The translations under genes were made by a program, and so were the position numbers. From assembly GCF_008087665.1 (NCBI RefSeq), contig NZ_CP042912.1, positions 6,200,001 through 6,264,000 of the forward strand: a DNA stretch of 64,000 bases, given 5' to 3'. The notes beneath the pieces are model-generated. The model did not search any database and was not told the DNA's origin. It worked only from the letters and a program-made list of their open reading frames with translations. This stretch comes from Mariniblastus fucicola. Lineage in GTDB: Bacteria; Planctomycetota; Planctomycetia; Pirellulales; Pirellulaceae. Positions 1 through 9,627 of the stretch are shown here, piece after piece (position 1 is the stretch's first letter; the number at the start of each line of letters is the position of its first letter).

Positions 1-596
1 GCGTGCTCCCAGACCGCCCCATCGTTGATGACTTCCACACTGGCCACGCTATGAACGGCCCACATCAGCGACTCAAAACCGAGCTCCAGATCGTTTTTAC
101 GTTCAATTCTTTTACGAGTGTATCGTGCCGAGCGAATGATCCTGGTCATCGCGATCAAGCGTTCTTTTTCCTGATCTCTGGTCGCGATAGTGTTGGCCGC
201 ATCAAACCATTTTCCAATCGAAGGATCGTCACAATAGACCAGATCACGCTTTGCAAAAAAGCTGGCTGAGAACGCCGTACGCGAGGAGCCTTCCACCATG
301 TGCCTGAAGCGTGAACGCGGGATGATCTCTGCGTGAAAGTTGATGCCGTTTTCCACAAACGTCCGATGAGTTCGAACGTCATCACCATCGCTTTTGAGTC
401 GTCGCGAAACACCGTCGGCCTCGATAATCCAAAGCCCAATGGACTCCTTCCACCACATCAGTCCTTCGTCGAAACTGCCCACACGAACCGCGGCCAGAAT
501 GTTACGATCTTCTTCGAGTCGCTCGATAAATGACGCGAGAGCTTTTCCAAGTTGTTGACTGGACTCGGACGGATCAAAGACAGGAAGGGGTGACAT
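1..596 (-). CDS. Nucleotidyltransferase-like protein, 3' end beyond window
   Basis: An open frame starts at the ATG at 594-596, just after a GGAGCGAAAG stretch that can serve as ribosome binding site, and runs without a stop off the left edge (198 codons seen). The protein begins MSPLPVFDPSE. Residues 34-62 contain AAVRVGSFDEG followed by a hydrophobic strand GLWIIEADG. This resembles the GSxxxG...D core of the polymerase-beta-type nucleotidyltransferase fold, as I remember it from planctomycete proteins annotated 'nucleotidyltransferase domain'. The usual SDxDL metal-binding pair is not evident, so catalysis is doubtful. No signal peptide is visible, so it is likely cytoplasmic. Its substrate is unknown. 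It is easily missed because the frame has no stop within the window. Confidence 0.7.
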   Translation of the reverse strand, partial: MSPLPVFDPSESSQQLGKALASFIERLEEDRNILAAVRVGSFDEGLMWWKESIGLWIIEADGVSRRLKSDGDDVRTHRTFVENGINFHAEIIPRSRFRHMVEGSSRTAFSASFFAKRDLVYCDDPSIGKWFDAANTIATRDQEKERLIAMTRIIRSARYTRKRIERKNDLELGFESLMWAVHSVASVEVINDGAVWEH

Positions 597-651
597 TTTC
601 TTTCGCTCCGGGGGATCAAAGAAGTTTAGTCGCTATTGGTCCTGATTACAC

Positions 652-1116
652 CTACAACGTCCATTGACCAACTTGCAAGCCTCGAAGGTTAATGAAATAC
701 AGAACGTCGTCAGGACCAAACGCAAATTCGGTCGTAAACTGGCTTCTCCACCAGCACAGTCGCAACGACCAGTTGGCGTAGCCTTTGGGTGGTGAGCCCA
801 GACGCATCGCAACGATTTTGGCTTCTTGCTTTCCATCGAGAAGCTTCGGAGTCGGTGGTGTATCACGTCTCTTGCGATTGAGGCACTCTTCAAAACCTCG
901 TTCCACGAATCGCTGACGAACATTCTCAACTGTTTGCCGGCGACAACGATACGCCTCGGCGATCTGAACATCAGTCCAGTTCGGACCATCAGCATCCGAC
1001 TGAAGAAGGATTTGTGCTCGGCGAACTTTCTGACTCGTGCCCTTGAGACGTTTGACTATTTCCTCTGCCGCTTGACGTTCGGCTTCCGACAATCGGACGA
1101 TATACTTCTTCTGCAT
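652..1116 (-). pseudogene. IS630-family transposase remnant (N-terminal part only)
   Basis: The first 120 residues read as the N-terminal half of an IS630-type transposase: MQKKYIVRLS start, an RRAQILLQSDADGP segment, the helix-turn-helix WTDVQIAEAYRCRRQTVENVRQ split over residues 47-68, FVERGFEECLNRK, and LDGKQEAKIVAM. After about residue 120 (near base 757) the match stops in mid-motif. The remaining 34 residues do not look like transposase, and the DDE catalytic domain is absent. Full-length relatives are about 340-360 residues, so this is a truncated copy fused to unrelated DNA. I did not find clear terminal inverted repeats. It lies between an edge gene and a sulfatase gene and marks an old insertion and deletion. 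Confidence 0.8.
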
Positions 1117-1402
1117 GGCAACCTCCTTGTGCTGCGTACAGAATCCCGATTTTCAATCTACCGATCAACCCCAATCTTTAGTGCTGACAGAACACTAGCT
1201 TCCGCAATCGATTTTAGGTCGTCGTCAACCATTGGAGCAAACACCTGGTATCGTTGCGGAATACCGGAGTTCAAACACGATAGCGGGAAGCTCACTATAA
1301 TCCGGAACAGGAAGACCGTATATATTTCGTTTTTACGCAAGAGTTCGCGCACGACCATCTGCGACCAAACAATGCAGACGTGCAGGAAAGGTTCGAGTGA
1401 CC

Positions 1403-2908
1403 ATGAAGGCAGCAGGCATCGTGCAACATTTGTTTACCGCCGTTTGGGCGATGATCGTTTTGGTCTCGTCTCCAACTGACAATTGTTTCGCCCAGGAAAA
1501 GCCAAACATCCTGTTCATTGCAATCGATGACCAGAACGATTGGATTGGCTGCATGGACGGCCATCCACAGATCAAGACACCTCACATTGATGGACTTGCG
1601 ACACAAGGCACACTTTTCCTCAACGCCCACTGTCAATCGCCGCTTTGCAATGCGTCACGAACCAGCTTGATGACTGGCTTGCGGCCTTCGACCACTGGAG
1701 TCTACGGACTAGCGCCGACGATTCGCCAGGTGCAAGAATTCAGCGATGTCGTCACATTGCCGCAATACCTGAAGAACAACGGCTATACGACTTACATGGC
1801 CGGCAAAATTTATCACGGCGGCTACGGACGACAGAAAACGCACAACGAGTTTGATTTCGTTGGACCGCCCGCCGAAGTTGGTGCCAAACCCGAAAAGAAA
1901 CTGGTCGAGACACCTTCGCCGCATCCGCTAGTTGACTGGGGAACATTCCCGCATCGCGACGAAGACAAAGGTGACTGGGAAGTTGCGTCATGGGGAGTCG
2001 AAACACTCGACGCGAAACCAAAAGAACCGTTTTTTCTGTCGGTCGGTTTTTTCTTGCCGCATGTCCCCTGCTACGTGACCCAAAAATGGTACGACATGTA
2101 CCCGGAAGAGACGCTTGAGCTTCCGCCGTTTTTGGCTGGTGATCGAAACGATACGCCTCGGTTCTCGTGGTACTTGCATTGGAAACTACCCGAGCCAAGA
2201 CAGGACTTTCTGGTTGAATCCAGCCAATGGAAAAACCTTGTTCGATCCTATTTGGCCAGCACAACTTTCATTGACGCGCAGATTGGCCGTGTACTCGATG
2301 CGCTTGAGCGAAACGACTACGACGACAATACAATCATCGTGCTCTGGTCAGACCACGGATTTCATTTGGGCGAAAAACGGATCACGGGAAAGAACACGTT
2401 GTGGGATCGCAGTACCCGAGTCCCGCTAATTTTCGCTGGACCGGGAATGTTGCAAGGTCAAACTTGCACGCAACCTGCCGAATTGCTCGACATGTACCCG
2501 ACTCTGCTGGAGCTTTGTGGCTTACCGAAAAACGAAGCCTTGGAAGGGCTGAGTTTGATGCCCCAGTTGAAAGATCCAAACACAGTCCGCGAGCGTCCCG
2601 CCATTACGACTCACAACCACGACAATCACGGAATCCGCAGCGAAAACTGGCGCTACATCCAGTACGCCGACGGCAGCGAAGAGCTTTACGACATGCAAGC
2701 CGACCCCAACGAGTGGACCAATCTCATTGGTGACAGCAAGCACGATGCAGTGATCGAGCAACATCGTAGATGGCTGCCAAACGTGAACCAGAAACCAGCT
2801 CCGGGCAGCAAGCATCGTATTTTGACTTTCGAAAACGGCGATGCAATCTGGGAAGGCACGCCGATCGAAGAAGATGACTCGATTCCTGAAATCGCAAATG
2901 GCAAGTGA
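1403..2908 (+). CDS. Sulfatase (iduronate-2-sulfatase-like), secreted
   Basis: This is a formylglycine-dependent sulfatase of the alkaline phosphatase superfamily, about 501 residues. It starts with a signal peptide of about 31 residues ending CFAQ. The metal-binding Asp pair lies in FIAIDDQND (about 42-43). The maturation site is C-N-A-S-R at Cys82, which fits C-x-(P/A)-S-R, with TSLMTG after it. SDHGFHLGEK near residues 316-325 supplies further metal ligands. Order and wording of motifs resemble iduronate-2-sulfatase-type planctomycete enzymes. The likely role is hydrolysis of sulfate esters on polysaccharides in the periplasm, but the substrate cannot be read from sequence. A GTG two codons upstream (1397) is an alternative start. 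AGGAAAGG at 1384-1391 could serve either. No sulfatase-maturing enzyme is in the window. Confidence 0.93.
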   Translation: MKAAGIVQHLFTAVWAMIVLVSSPTDNCFAQEKPNILFIAIDDQNDWIGCMDGHPQIKTPHIDGLATQGTLFLNAHCQSPLCNASRTSLMTGLRPSTTGVYGLAPTIRQVQEFSDVVTLPQYLKNNGYTTYMAGKIYHGGYGRQKTHNEFDFVGPPAEVGAKPEKKLVETPSPHPLVDWGTFPHRDEDKGDWEVASWGVETLDAKPKEPFFLSVGFFLPHVPCYVTQKWYDMYPEETLELPPFLAGDRNDTPRFSWYLHWKLPEPRQDFLVESSQWKNLVRSYLASTTFIDAQIGRVLDALERNDYDDNTIIVLWSDHGFHLGEKRITGKNTLWDRSTRVPLIFAGPGMLQGQTCTQPAELLDMYPTLLELCGLPKNEALEGLSLMPQLKDPNTVRERPAITTHNHDNHGIRSENWRYIQYADGSEELYDMQADPNEWTNLIGDSKHDAVIEQHRRWLPNVNQKPAPGSKHRILTFENGDAIWEGTPIEEDDSIPEIANGK

Positions 2909-3094
2909 TACTGGTTTACTGACTCCATCGTTTGGTGAAGTTTCACAGAATCGACTGAACAAGATTCCACGCCGTGCGTTCTTTCCGCAGCAGGATATTC
3001 TTTGCCGGCTCCCGAATTCTTAACATTGAATGTTTACGATTCGCGCCGTCGAACTTGTCCTTCACGGATCTGAATTTTCAAAGGAAACCATGCT

Positions 3095-3850
3095 ATGAAA
3101 TTGCTCAACCGTTGCCACATTCTGTTGGCTTTGTCGTTTGCTGTACTGGCCGCACCACTGGCGGAAGCACAGACGTTCAGCAAGCCTATTCGCAAGACAT
3201 CAGTCTATTATTCGGAGACTGGATCCCAGCAGCAGTGGGACGAATGGGAGACTCCGGATCCCGACGCAGAAGATTCTGACAGCGAAACAAACCGCAGCTA
3301 CGGACAGTGGCGAAGCGATCTTGAATTCAACAATCCTGACAACTACAGCAGCAACCCTGCCAACATCTGGACTGCCGCTTCGCAAGACTCTGACATCGAT
3401 GCAGCGTCGAAGACTTTCTGGAACTACGGGTATGCTTTGGCTTCGATCTACGTCCAGGGCGACGCCGTTTCTGACGCGGACAGCCGATTCCGTTTTGATT
3501 TCGAAATGACTGACTCAGGTCGCCTGGTTCTGCAAGGCGAAGTTGGCGTCACAAACTTTTACGGCTACGATCAGGCTCGTGATCGCTCGGGCACAGCACG
3601 TGTTGTTGTCCGAGTCATCGACCTCGCGACCAACCAGAACGTGTATCGTAAAGTCGTCAGCATGAGCGATGAAGACGGCGGAGTTTACTACGACAGCTAC
3701 GAATTCGATGACGAAGAAATTGAACTTGAGAGCGGAAACTACCGTCTGGTCGTCAACGCGTTTGCCGATGACGTTGCGGTTTCGGATCAAGTCAACTTCT
3801 CTCTGGCAGTTGCCTACACAGAGCTTGAAGGCTACATCGAGCAGGACTGA
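3095..3850 (+). CDS. Secreted hypothetical protein, acidic
   Basis: 251 residues. The ATG is preceded by AAAGGAAACC at good spacing. A clear signal peptide ends AEA before Gln26. The mature part is rich in Asp, Glu, Ser and Tyr. Its second half alternates hydrophobic and polar residues with a repeated valine-rich pattern (TARVVVRVIDL, YRLVVNAFAD, VNFSLAVAYTEL), which suggests a beta-sandwich. I do not recognise a named family. It is a single-gene unit: it stands alone on the plus strand and is followed by a strong terminator. It is probably a periplasmic or cell-surface protein. Function is unknown. Confidence 0.8.
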   Translation: MKLLNRCHILLALSFAVLAAPLAEAQTFSKPIRKTSVYYSETGSQQQWDEWETPDPDAEDSDSETNRSYGQWRSDLEFNNPDNYSSNPANIWTAASQDSDIDAASKTFWNYGYALASIYVQGDAVSDADSRFRFDFEMTDSGRLVLQGEVGVTNFYGYDQARDRSGTARVVVRVIDLATNQNVYRKVVSMSDEDGGVYYDSYEFDDEEIELESGNYRLVVNAFADDVAVSDQVNFSLAVAYTELEGYIEQD

Positions 3851-3888
3851 TTCTCGTATCAAGCTTCGCAGCTAATCTTCAGCACATC

Positions 3889-3921
3889 AACGGTCGAGCT
3901 TTCATGCTCGGCCGTTTTTAT
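3889..3921 (+). terminator. Rho-independent terminator
   Basis: ACGGTCGAGC and GCTCGGCCGT form a 10-bp stem (one G-U pair) around a 6-base loop, followed by a T run. It lies about 40 bases after the stop of the secreted protein gene and just before the convergent methyltransferase gene. Confidence 0.85.
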
Positions 3922-3927
3922 GCGCCG

Positions 3928-4638
3928 TTACATTTTGCGGTACCAGGAATTGACAGCGGGCTGACCCGTGTAGTTGGGCCCAGCTTCTGGATCGGCGCCC
4001 AGATACTCAAGGGCGAAATCAACGTTGCGAATGCCGTCAGAACGCAACAGTTTCTGCAACGCCGAATAGCTGAATCCCGCATGCCGCAGACCGTCGATCA
4101 GCTCGGAGTCATCGCCGTTTTCCAGTTTCAGGTTGTCGCGATCAAGGTTCGCAGCAAACGTCCCGATTGGCGACAACCACGCAAGAGATCGCTCGATCAG
4201 TTGCAGCTTGTCACCGATGTAGTGCAGCCCGTGCACGCAAGTGATCAGATCGAACTTGCACTGCGGCGGCGGTTGCCACAGCGAAAGTGATGCTTCAACC
4301 AGAGTCAATGAGGCTGACTCATTCGAGTCAAACATGCCCACCAGATCGACGCCGATGATCTCGATCGACAGCGATTCTTTATCGACCTCTGCAGCGGCTT
4401 CAATCAGTGCTTTCCCGGTTCCGCAGCATAGATCCAGCCATTTCGCATTGTCATGCTGCGCCTCCACGTCACGCAGAAATGCCAACGGATCAAATCGCAG
4501 ATCGCGTTCATATCCGTTGCTGCCTCGCAGGTTTCGTTCCCGATTCATATTGCAATTGGCGACGACGTCTGATTCTTCAAGTTCGCTGTCGGAAAGGAGT
4601 TCCATCATTGGTTTCGCAAAAAATTGGCCGGGGATCAC
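3928..4638 (-). CDS. Class I SAM-dependent methyltransferase
   Basis: 236 residues. The SAM-binding loop is WLDLCCGTGKAL at residues 67-78 (motif I), and the acidic residue at the end of strand 2 is Asp98 in IIGVDL. FDLITCVHGLHYIGD further on corresponds to motif IV and the following helix. The protein is cytoplasmic, with no signal peptide or membrane segment. The N-terminal 50 residues, with NLRGSNGYERDLRFDP, suit the helices that cover the substrate site. The substrate is not predictable. It converges on the preceding secreted-protein gene and is divergent from the amidohydrolase gene. The fold is secure and the role is not. Confidence 0.85.
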   Translation of the reverse strand: MIPGQFFAKPMMELLSDSELEESDVVANCNMNRERNLRGSNGYERDLRFDPLAFLRDVEAQHDNAKWLDLCCGTGKALIEAAAEVDKESLSIEIIGVDLVGMFDSNESASLTLVEASLSLWQPPPQCKFDLITCVHGLHYIGDKLQLIERSLAWLSPIGTFAANLDRDNLKLENGDDSELIDGLRHAGFSYSALQKLLRSDGIRNVDFALEYLGADPEAGPNYTGQPAVNSWYRKM

Positions 4639-4718
4639 ACCTGCAATTCTATGCGACCAACTTCGGCTGAGTTAGACTCGGAGAATAGAAATTCTTTTCG
4701 ATCCGCAAAGCCAATCTC

Positions 4719-6005
4719 ATGATTCGAACCATTCTTGTCGTCGTCGCACTTCTGTTTCTGCAAGCCGTTGGCTCCGCGCAAACCGTGATCCATGCTGGCA
4801 AGCTGATCAACGGCAAGGATGGCAAAGTCCACGACGAGATGACGATCGTCATCGGCAAAGGAAAAATCGCGGCGGTCGAAGAAGGCTACCTCGATCCGAC
4901 CGACGATTTGGTGACCGTGATCGATCTCAAAGACCACACCGTCATGCCCGGTCTGATGGACATGCATACGCACCTGATGATGCAGCATCACAAGAAGATT
5001 TACTCTGACAAATTCTTCATGAACGATGCGGACTTTGCACTTCGTTCAACGACCTACGCAAAGAAAACTTTGCTGGCCGGGTTTACAACGGTTCGCGAGC
5101 TGGGTGACAACGGCACCAATTCTGTTTCGCTTCGCAAGGCCATCGACAACGGCTGGATTGTCGGTCCACGAATTTTCACAGCGGGTAAATCGCTGGCAAC
5201 AACTGGCGGTCACGCCGATCCGACCAACGGCATGAAGGGCAGTTTCAAACGCGACGGCACGCCAGTCGATGGAGTCGTCAACGGCGTTGACGATGCTCGC
5301 AAAGCAGTTCGTCAGCGGTACAAAGACGGTGCAGATTTGATCAAGCTAACGGCAACCGGTGGCGTGTTGAGTCTGGCAGTTAACGGTCAGAACCCTCAGT
5401 TCACCAAAGACGAACTTGAAGCGATTGTCGAGATAGCGAAAGACTATGAGATGACCGTCGCCGTACACGCGCACGGCACCGAAGGCATGAAGCGTGCCGT
5501 CCTCGCAGGTGTCAATTCCATCGAACACGGGACTTACATGACGCCCGAAGTGATGGAGTTAATGAAGGAACGCGGGACTTACTACGTGCCGACATTGATG
5601 GCCGGTGACTGGGTCGCCATGAAAGCCAAAGAAGACGATTACTTCCCCGCCGTCGTGCGACCGAAAGCCGCTGCGATTGGGCCAGTGATCATGAAGACCT
5701 TCGCCAAAGCACACGCGTCCGGTGTGAGAATCGCGTTCGGTACCGATTCGGGCGTTTCGCCGCATGGAGAAAACGCTCGCGAGTTTGAACTGATGGTTGC
5801 CGGCGGCATGACGCCGATGCAGGCCATTCAAAGTGCGACGCTGGAGGCGTCAAAATTGCTCCGTATCGAGGACCGTCTGGGAACGATCGAGAAAGGCAAG
5901 CTCGCAGATATCGTCGCTGTCAAAGGTGATCCAATTGAAAACATCTCGCTGATGAAAAACGTTGCTTTTGTGATGAAAGAAGGCACGGTTTTCAAAGACG
6001 AATAG
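4719..6005 (+). CDS. Secreted metal-dependent amidohydrolase (imidazolonepropionase/prolidase-like)
   Basis: 428 residues with a signal peptide ending SAQ at about residue 20. The N-terminal strand [13 protein letters not shown] and the C-terminal [13 protein letters not shown] form the small beta-sandwich typical of the family. Metal ligands include the HxH pair His83/His85 in [10 protein letters not shown]. Lys209 in [10 protein letters not shown] fits the carbamylated lysine. Further His occur in [10 protein letters not shown] and SIEHGTYMT, and the final Asp is in [12 protein letters not shown]. This order matches exported bacterial amidohydrolases related to Xaa-Pro dipeptidases. It probably cleaves a small amide or peptide substrate in the periplasm. 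It is a single gene, divergent from the methyltransferase. Confidence 0.9.
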   Translation: MIRTILVVVALLFLQAVGSAQTVIHAGKLINGKDGKVHDEMTIVIGKGKIAAVEEGYLDPTDDLVTVIDLKDHTVMPGLMDMHTHLMMQHHKKIYSDKFFMNDADFALRSTTYAKKTLLAGFTTVRELGDNGTNSVSLRKAIDNGWIVGPRIFTAGKSLATTGGHADPTNGMKGSFKRDGTPVDGVVNGVDDARKAVRQRYKDGADLIKLTATGGVLSLAVNGQNPQFTKDELEAIVEIAKDYEMTVAVHAHGTEGMKRAVLAGVNSIEHGTYMTPEVMELMKERGTYYVPTLMAGDWVAMKAKEDDYFPAVVRPKAAAIGPVIMKTFAKAHASGVRIAFGTDSGVSPHGENAREFELMVAGGMTPMQAIQSATLEASKLLRIEDRLGTIEKGKLADIVAVKGDPIENISLMKNVAFVMKEGTVFKDE

Positions 6006-6074
6006 GCGTTGGATTGTCCTGGCATGCGGAGAAGCGACACTGGAAATGTATCGTTGTCCGCCTCTCACGGCCAC

Positions 6075-6890
6075 CTATTCTTTCCATCCGCCTTTGCCGC
6101 CCCCTTTTATCATCCGGGACTTGGCTTTTGGTTTTGCTTTGAACTCGTACGTTTCGCCAAACAATTTCCTGACCGCTTCTTTCTGAGTCGGGCGTAGCGA
6201 CGAGAGTAGTTCCTCACGAGCCTTTTCGCGAAGCTTAGCTATTTCACGTTGGAGCTCTGCTTCGATCTCCTTTTCCTTCGTTCGCAGATTGGCACTTTGA
6301 TCGTCCGTGATTTCGAGATTCGTTTTCACCGGATCTGAAGTTAGGATCTCGACGAAACTCGTTCGCCGAAGCAAACGTTGCATCCGAATCTACTTCAGTC
6401 GCTCGACCTGATGCGGCAGCAAAACATCATTGAGGTCGTTGGTGGCCGATTCACGAATTGACTGAATTTGTGAAATCAAGTTTTCGCGATCTGAAAAATC
6501 AAGACCGCGAATTTGCTCGGCTGCACGTTTTTGAATTTCTGCGTTGAGATCTTGAAGCTGCTCGTACTGGTCGTCCAACATTTCCAAATCCGATCGAACA
6601 TCCGCATCGGCAAGCATGCCAAGCGTACTTCCATCGGCTTCGTATTCAGAAGCCGTCCAGCCAACTGGCTTATTGAGCGCGATGTCGTTGAGCATTGGAA
6701 CCAAAGCCTGCAGTTCCGAGCTGCCACCGTCGCGGTAGGCCGCCTGCTTCACGGCTCCCATGAACTCGCGGTACTCGGACTGCGAGTTGAAAATTCCAAC
6801 AGGCCCCTCATCTTTCTGAGCGGTACAAATCGACCCGAAGACGATGGCGAAAAAGCAAAACATTGAGGCAAAGATAAAACTGAATTTCAC
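6075..6890 (-). pseudogene. Secreted hypothetical protein interrupted by in-frame TAG
   Basis: The gene starts at ATG 6890 with a signal peptide ending CTA before Gln25. It continues as a helical, charged protein for 166 codons, then meets TAG at 6390-6392. The same frame stays open for a further 104 codons to 6075, including a Glu/Lys-rich coiled-coil region (about EKEIEAELQREIAKL) and the tail GGGKGGWKE. The join reads ERLK-stop-IRMQRLLRRTSF. As I remember related planctomycete proteins, HQVERLKQI runs straight through, so one CAG-to-TAG change explains the break. Alternatives are a sequencing error, readthrough, or reinitiation at the ATG at 6381-6383. Function is unknown; the protein is secreted or periplasmic. 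Confidence 0.7.
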
Positions 6891-7157
6891 GTGAAGTGTC
6901 CCTAAATCGTTACCGGTTCAAGCGGCGGCCATTATCAGCACGCAATAGACTCTGTTCAAGAGATTGATGCCGATCATCCAGAGCAAGATCTTTCATTCTA
7001 CGCACCTGCCAACAATTTCTAACGTTTAGAACCAAGTCACAACGAGAATACAATCGCGGATCGAAAGCTTTCAAGTTGGTGGTCCTCTACTTATATTGTG
7101 TAAGCTAACGACGCCGATTCAATTCGGCAGGAGACAACTTGAACGACTGGTCAATCA

Positions 7158-8897
7158 ATGTCATCGATAATCGGAATCGATCTGGGAACTACAAATTCGC
7201 TATGTGCAGTATTTCAGGATGGCGTTCCCAAACTAATCCCAAATGTTCATGGGAAATTCTTGACGCCCTCGGTCGTCGGAATCACTGATGATGGCCAGGT
7301 AACGATCGGCGATACCGCGAAAGAACTGCGAATCACGAAACCGGATCGTTGCGTTTCGTGTTTTAAACGCTGGATGGGGACGGACCGCAAAGTCCAATTG
7401 GGAAAGCGATCCTTTACCGCAACTGAACTTTCAAGCCTGGTCTTGCTGTCGTTAAAGTCCGACGCGGAATCACACCTGAACCAGAAAATCACCGAAGCGG
7501 TCATCACGGTCCCGGCCTACTTCAACGAGAACCAGCGACTGAGCACGAAACAGGCTGGGGAGATGATTGGCCTGAAGGTTCGACGCATCATCAACGAACC
7601 CACCGCAGCCGCACTGACTTACGGCTTTCATGACCGACAAGCTGAAAAGCACTTGATGGTGATCGATCTTGGCGGCGGCACCTTTGATGTGACGCTGATG
7701 GAAATTTTTGAGGGCACGCTGGAGATCATTTCAACCGCGGGTGAAAGTCAGCTTGGTGGTGAAGACTTTACCGATCGGCTGGTGTCGGTTGTTTTACAGC
7801 AGGAAAATTTGCAGCTGGAAACGGCTGAGATGAAATACCCGTTGCGGACGGCTCGGCTGCGACAGGAATGCGAAACAGCCAAACGGGATCTGGCAAAGAA
7901 CGAAAAAGTAAAGATTCGCGTTCCAGACGATAGCGGAAAATACAACGACTCAAAATCATTGTCTCTGACTCGCGAATCGTTCAGCAAGATCTGCCGCAAA
8001 CTGGTCGACCGGCTCAGGAGCCCCATCTCCAAAGCGCTTCGCGATGGCGACCGCAACCCGGACGAAATCGACGACATCATTTTGGTCGGTGGATCAACTC
8101 GGATGGTTCTGTTGAACGAACTGGTGAAAGAATACTTCGACCGCGAACCTCAGATGGACTTCAACCCGGACGAAGTCGTCGCTCTTGGCGCCGCGGTTCA
8201 GGCGGCTTTGATTGCTGACGATCGGGCTGTCGAAGACATGGTGATGACCGACGTTTGTCCTTTCACCTTGGGCGTTGAAGTCGTCAAACAGTTTGGCCAT
8301 CAGGTTGTCGACGGATTCTTTCAACCTGTCATCAACCGCAACACAACGATCCCAGTTTCCAGAGAGGAAGTCTTTTCGACCGTCGCTCCAAACCAAACGG
8401 AAGTGAAACTTCGCGTATTTCAAGGTGAAGGGCGCAAGGTCAAAGACAATCTGGAACTCGGCGAACTTCAGATCGAAGGAATTCCGCCCGGCCCGCCGGG
8501 CCAACCCGTGAACGTTCGATTCACCTACGACATCAATGGGCTGCTGGAAGTCGAAGCCATCATTCCTGAATCAGGCCAACGATTCAGAGTCGTGCTGACG
8601 AACCACTGTAGTTCGATGTCGGACGCGGAAGTCCGACGAGCCGTTGCGGACCTTGAGAAGATAAAATTTTACCCTCGTGACGAACTGCGAAATCAAAGGC
8701 TGGTTCTGTTTTGTGAACGAATGGTCGGAGAAGTCAGCCCATTGCATCGCGATCAACTGGAAGCAGCCATCGACCAGTTCGAACATGCGATGGCGGCCAG
8801 CGACGTGAAGCTGTTCGAAGCGACGCGTTCGCAACTGCTTCAAACGTTGTCGTTTTTGGATATCGAGTATTCCGACGAGGACGATTCCGTTGGCTAA
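7158..8897 (+). CDS. Hsp70-family chaperone (HscC/DnaK-like)
   Basis: 579 residues. The ATPase domain shows the Hsp70 signatures GIDLGTTNS (6-14), VIDLGGGTFDVT (about residue 170) and ILVGGSTRM (about 310). ITVPAYFNENQR and IINEPTAAALTYG are also present. The substrate-binding domain follows, with TPFTLG-like CPFTLGVEVV and NRNTTIPVS. The protein is shorter than DnaK (about 640) and lacks the long C-terminal lid tail, as in the HscC class of specialised Hsp70s. The next two genes overlap and appear co-translated, so this chaperone probably serves the membrane-linked partner proteins that follow. I saw no CIRCE or sigma-32-like promoter. A TATATT box near 7093 may be the -10 element. Confidence 0.92.
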   Translation: MSSIIGIDLGTTNSLCAVFQDGVPKLIPNVHGKFLTPSVVGITDDGQVTIGDTAKELRITKPDRCVSCFKRWMGTDRKVQLGKRSFTATELSSLVLLSLKSDAESHLNQKITEAVITVPAYFNENQRLSTKQAGEMIGLKVRRIINEPTAAALTYGFHDRQAEKHLMVIDLGGGTFDVTLMEIFEGTLEIISTAGESQLGGEDFTDRLVSVVLQQENLQLETAEMKYPLRTARLRQECETAKRDLAKNEKVKIRVPDDSGKYNDSKSLSLTRESFSKICRKLVDRLRSPISKALRDGDRNPDEIDDIILVGGSTRMVLLNELVKEYFDREPQMDFNPDEVVALGAAVQAALIADDRAVEDMVMTDVCPFTLGVEVVKQFGHQVVDGFFQPVINRNTTIPVSREEVFSTVAPNQTEVKLRVFQGEGRKVKDNLELGELQIEGIPPGPPGQPVNVRFTYDINGLLEVEAIIPESGQRFRVVLTNHCSSMSDAEVRRAVADLEKIKFYPRDELRNQRLVLFCERMVGEVSPLHRDQLEAAIDQFEHAMAASDVKLFEATRSQLLQTLSFLDIEYSDEDDSVG

Positions 8898-9627
8898 GCA
8901 ACCTTTGAAAGATCAGCGCAACAAAGCAGGGCCGCAAATCCTCAAACGTAGCGGCATCCAAACGCGCCGTTATCTGGAAAAAGTCCTTGGGCTCAGTCCT
9001 GTAGTTGCGGCGCAGCAGATGGTGGAATTGCGATGGCAATTCTGCGGATTCAACACAGAGGCCGTCAACGAATCTGCGACTGACGATCTTGCGGAACGAC
9101 GCAAATGGAATCGTAAAGAGCTTGAAAAAATCCGATCAGCATTCTGGTTGATTGATCCATCCCAATCGCGTCGGGCGCTGGACGAACTGTTGGTTGATGA
9201 TCTCCCGGAGCTGAAGATCGGCGTCGAACGACTGAAGCTGTTGTCGCATTGCCACAGCGACATGAATGAACTCGCGAAACATTGCAAACGTGACATCAAT
9301 CTGTACAACACGTTTCGGCGACTGGTGATGCTTTCGCCTCGCAAAGCTGGCAGCGTAAAAGAAAAGTATCTCCGATCGCTTGCGTATGCCGAGAACATCG
9401 AGAAAGTTCATCGGATGGTCAAGATGATGCGTACGGAGTTTCCGGAACTTTATGCCATCGAATCAGACTGGTTCACCCAAATCCTGAAGATCAAATCGCG
9501 CCGCCACGATAGCCCTTCAATCGCCAATGGAATCAGCTTTGATCTTGGCATTCCGTCGTGGATGTACGTCGTCACAGCCATCCTTATTGTCCGCGTCCTG
9601 TTCGCTTTTGCACGGATGGCGTTATGA
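8890..9627 (+). CDS. C-terminally membrane-anchored protein of Hsp70 operon
   Basis: 245 residues starting at TTG 8890, with GAGGA eight bases upstream. It overlaps the Hsp70 stop by eight bases, which argues for translational coupling. Residues 1-215 are helical and basic. The last 27 residues (about 219-245) form one hydrophobic membrane segment with almost no tail, so the bulk faces the cytoplasm like a tail-anchored protein. I do not recognise the family. Position between an Hsp70 and a J-like membrane protein suggests an adaptor that brings the chaperone to the membrane, which is an inference from context only. Confidence 0.75.
   Translation: MAKQPLKDQRNKAGPQILKRSGIQTRRYLEKVLGLSPVVAAQQMVELRWQFCGFNTEAVNESATDDLAERRKWNRKELEKIRSAFWLIDPSQSRRALDELLVDDLPELKIGVERLKLLSHCHSDMNELAKHCKRDINLYNTFRRLVMLSPRKAGSVKEKYLRSLAYAENIEKVHRMVKMMRTEFPELYAIESDWFTQILKIKSRRHDSPSIANGISFDLGIPSWMYVVTAILIVRVLFAFARMAL

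Noticed and set aside
1158-1358. 66-codon minus-strand frame upstream of the sulfatase
   Set aside because: It lacks a ribosome binding site and any recognised motif. It could be a remnant but nothing supports it.
826-1479. Open frame of 217 codons on the plus strand
   Set aside because: It runs opposite to the transposase remnant and overlaps the sulfatase start. Its protein is not like any family and shows frame-shadow composition.
6390-6392. TAG as pyrrolysine or a recoding site
   Set aside because: No recoding hairpin or pyl gene is seen, and a CAG-to-TAG change is simpler.
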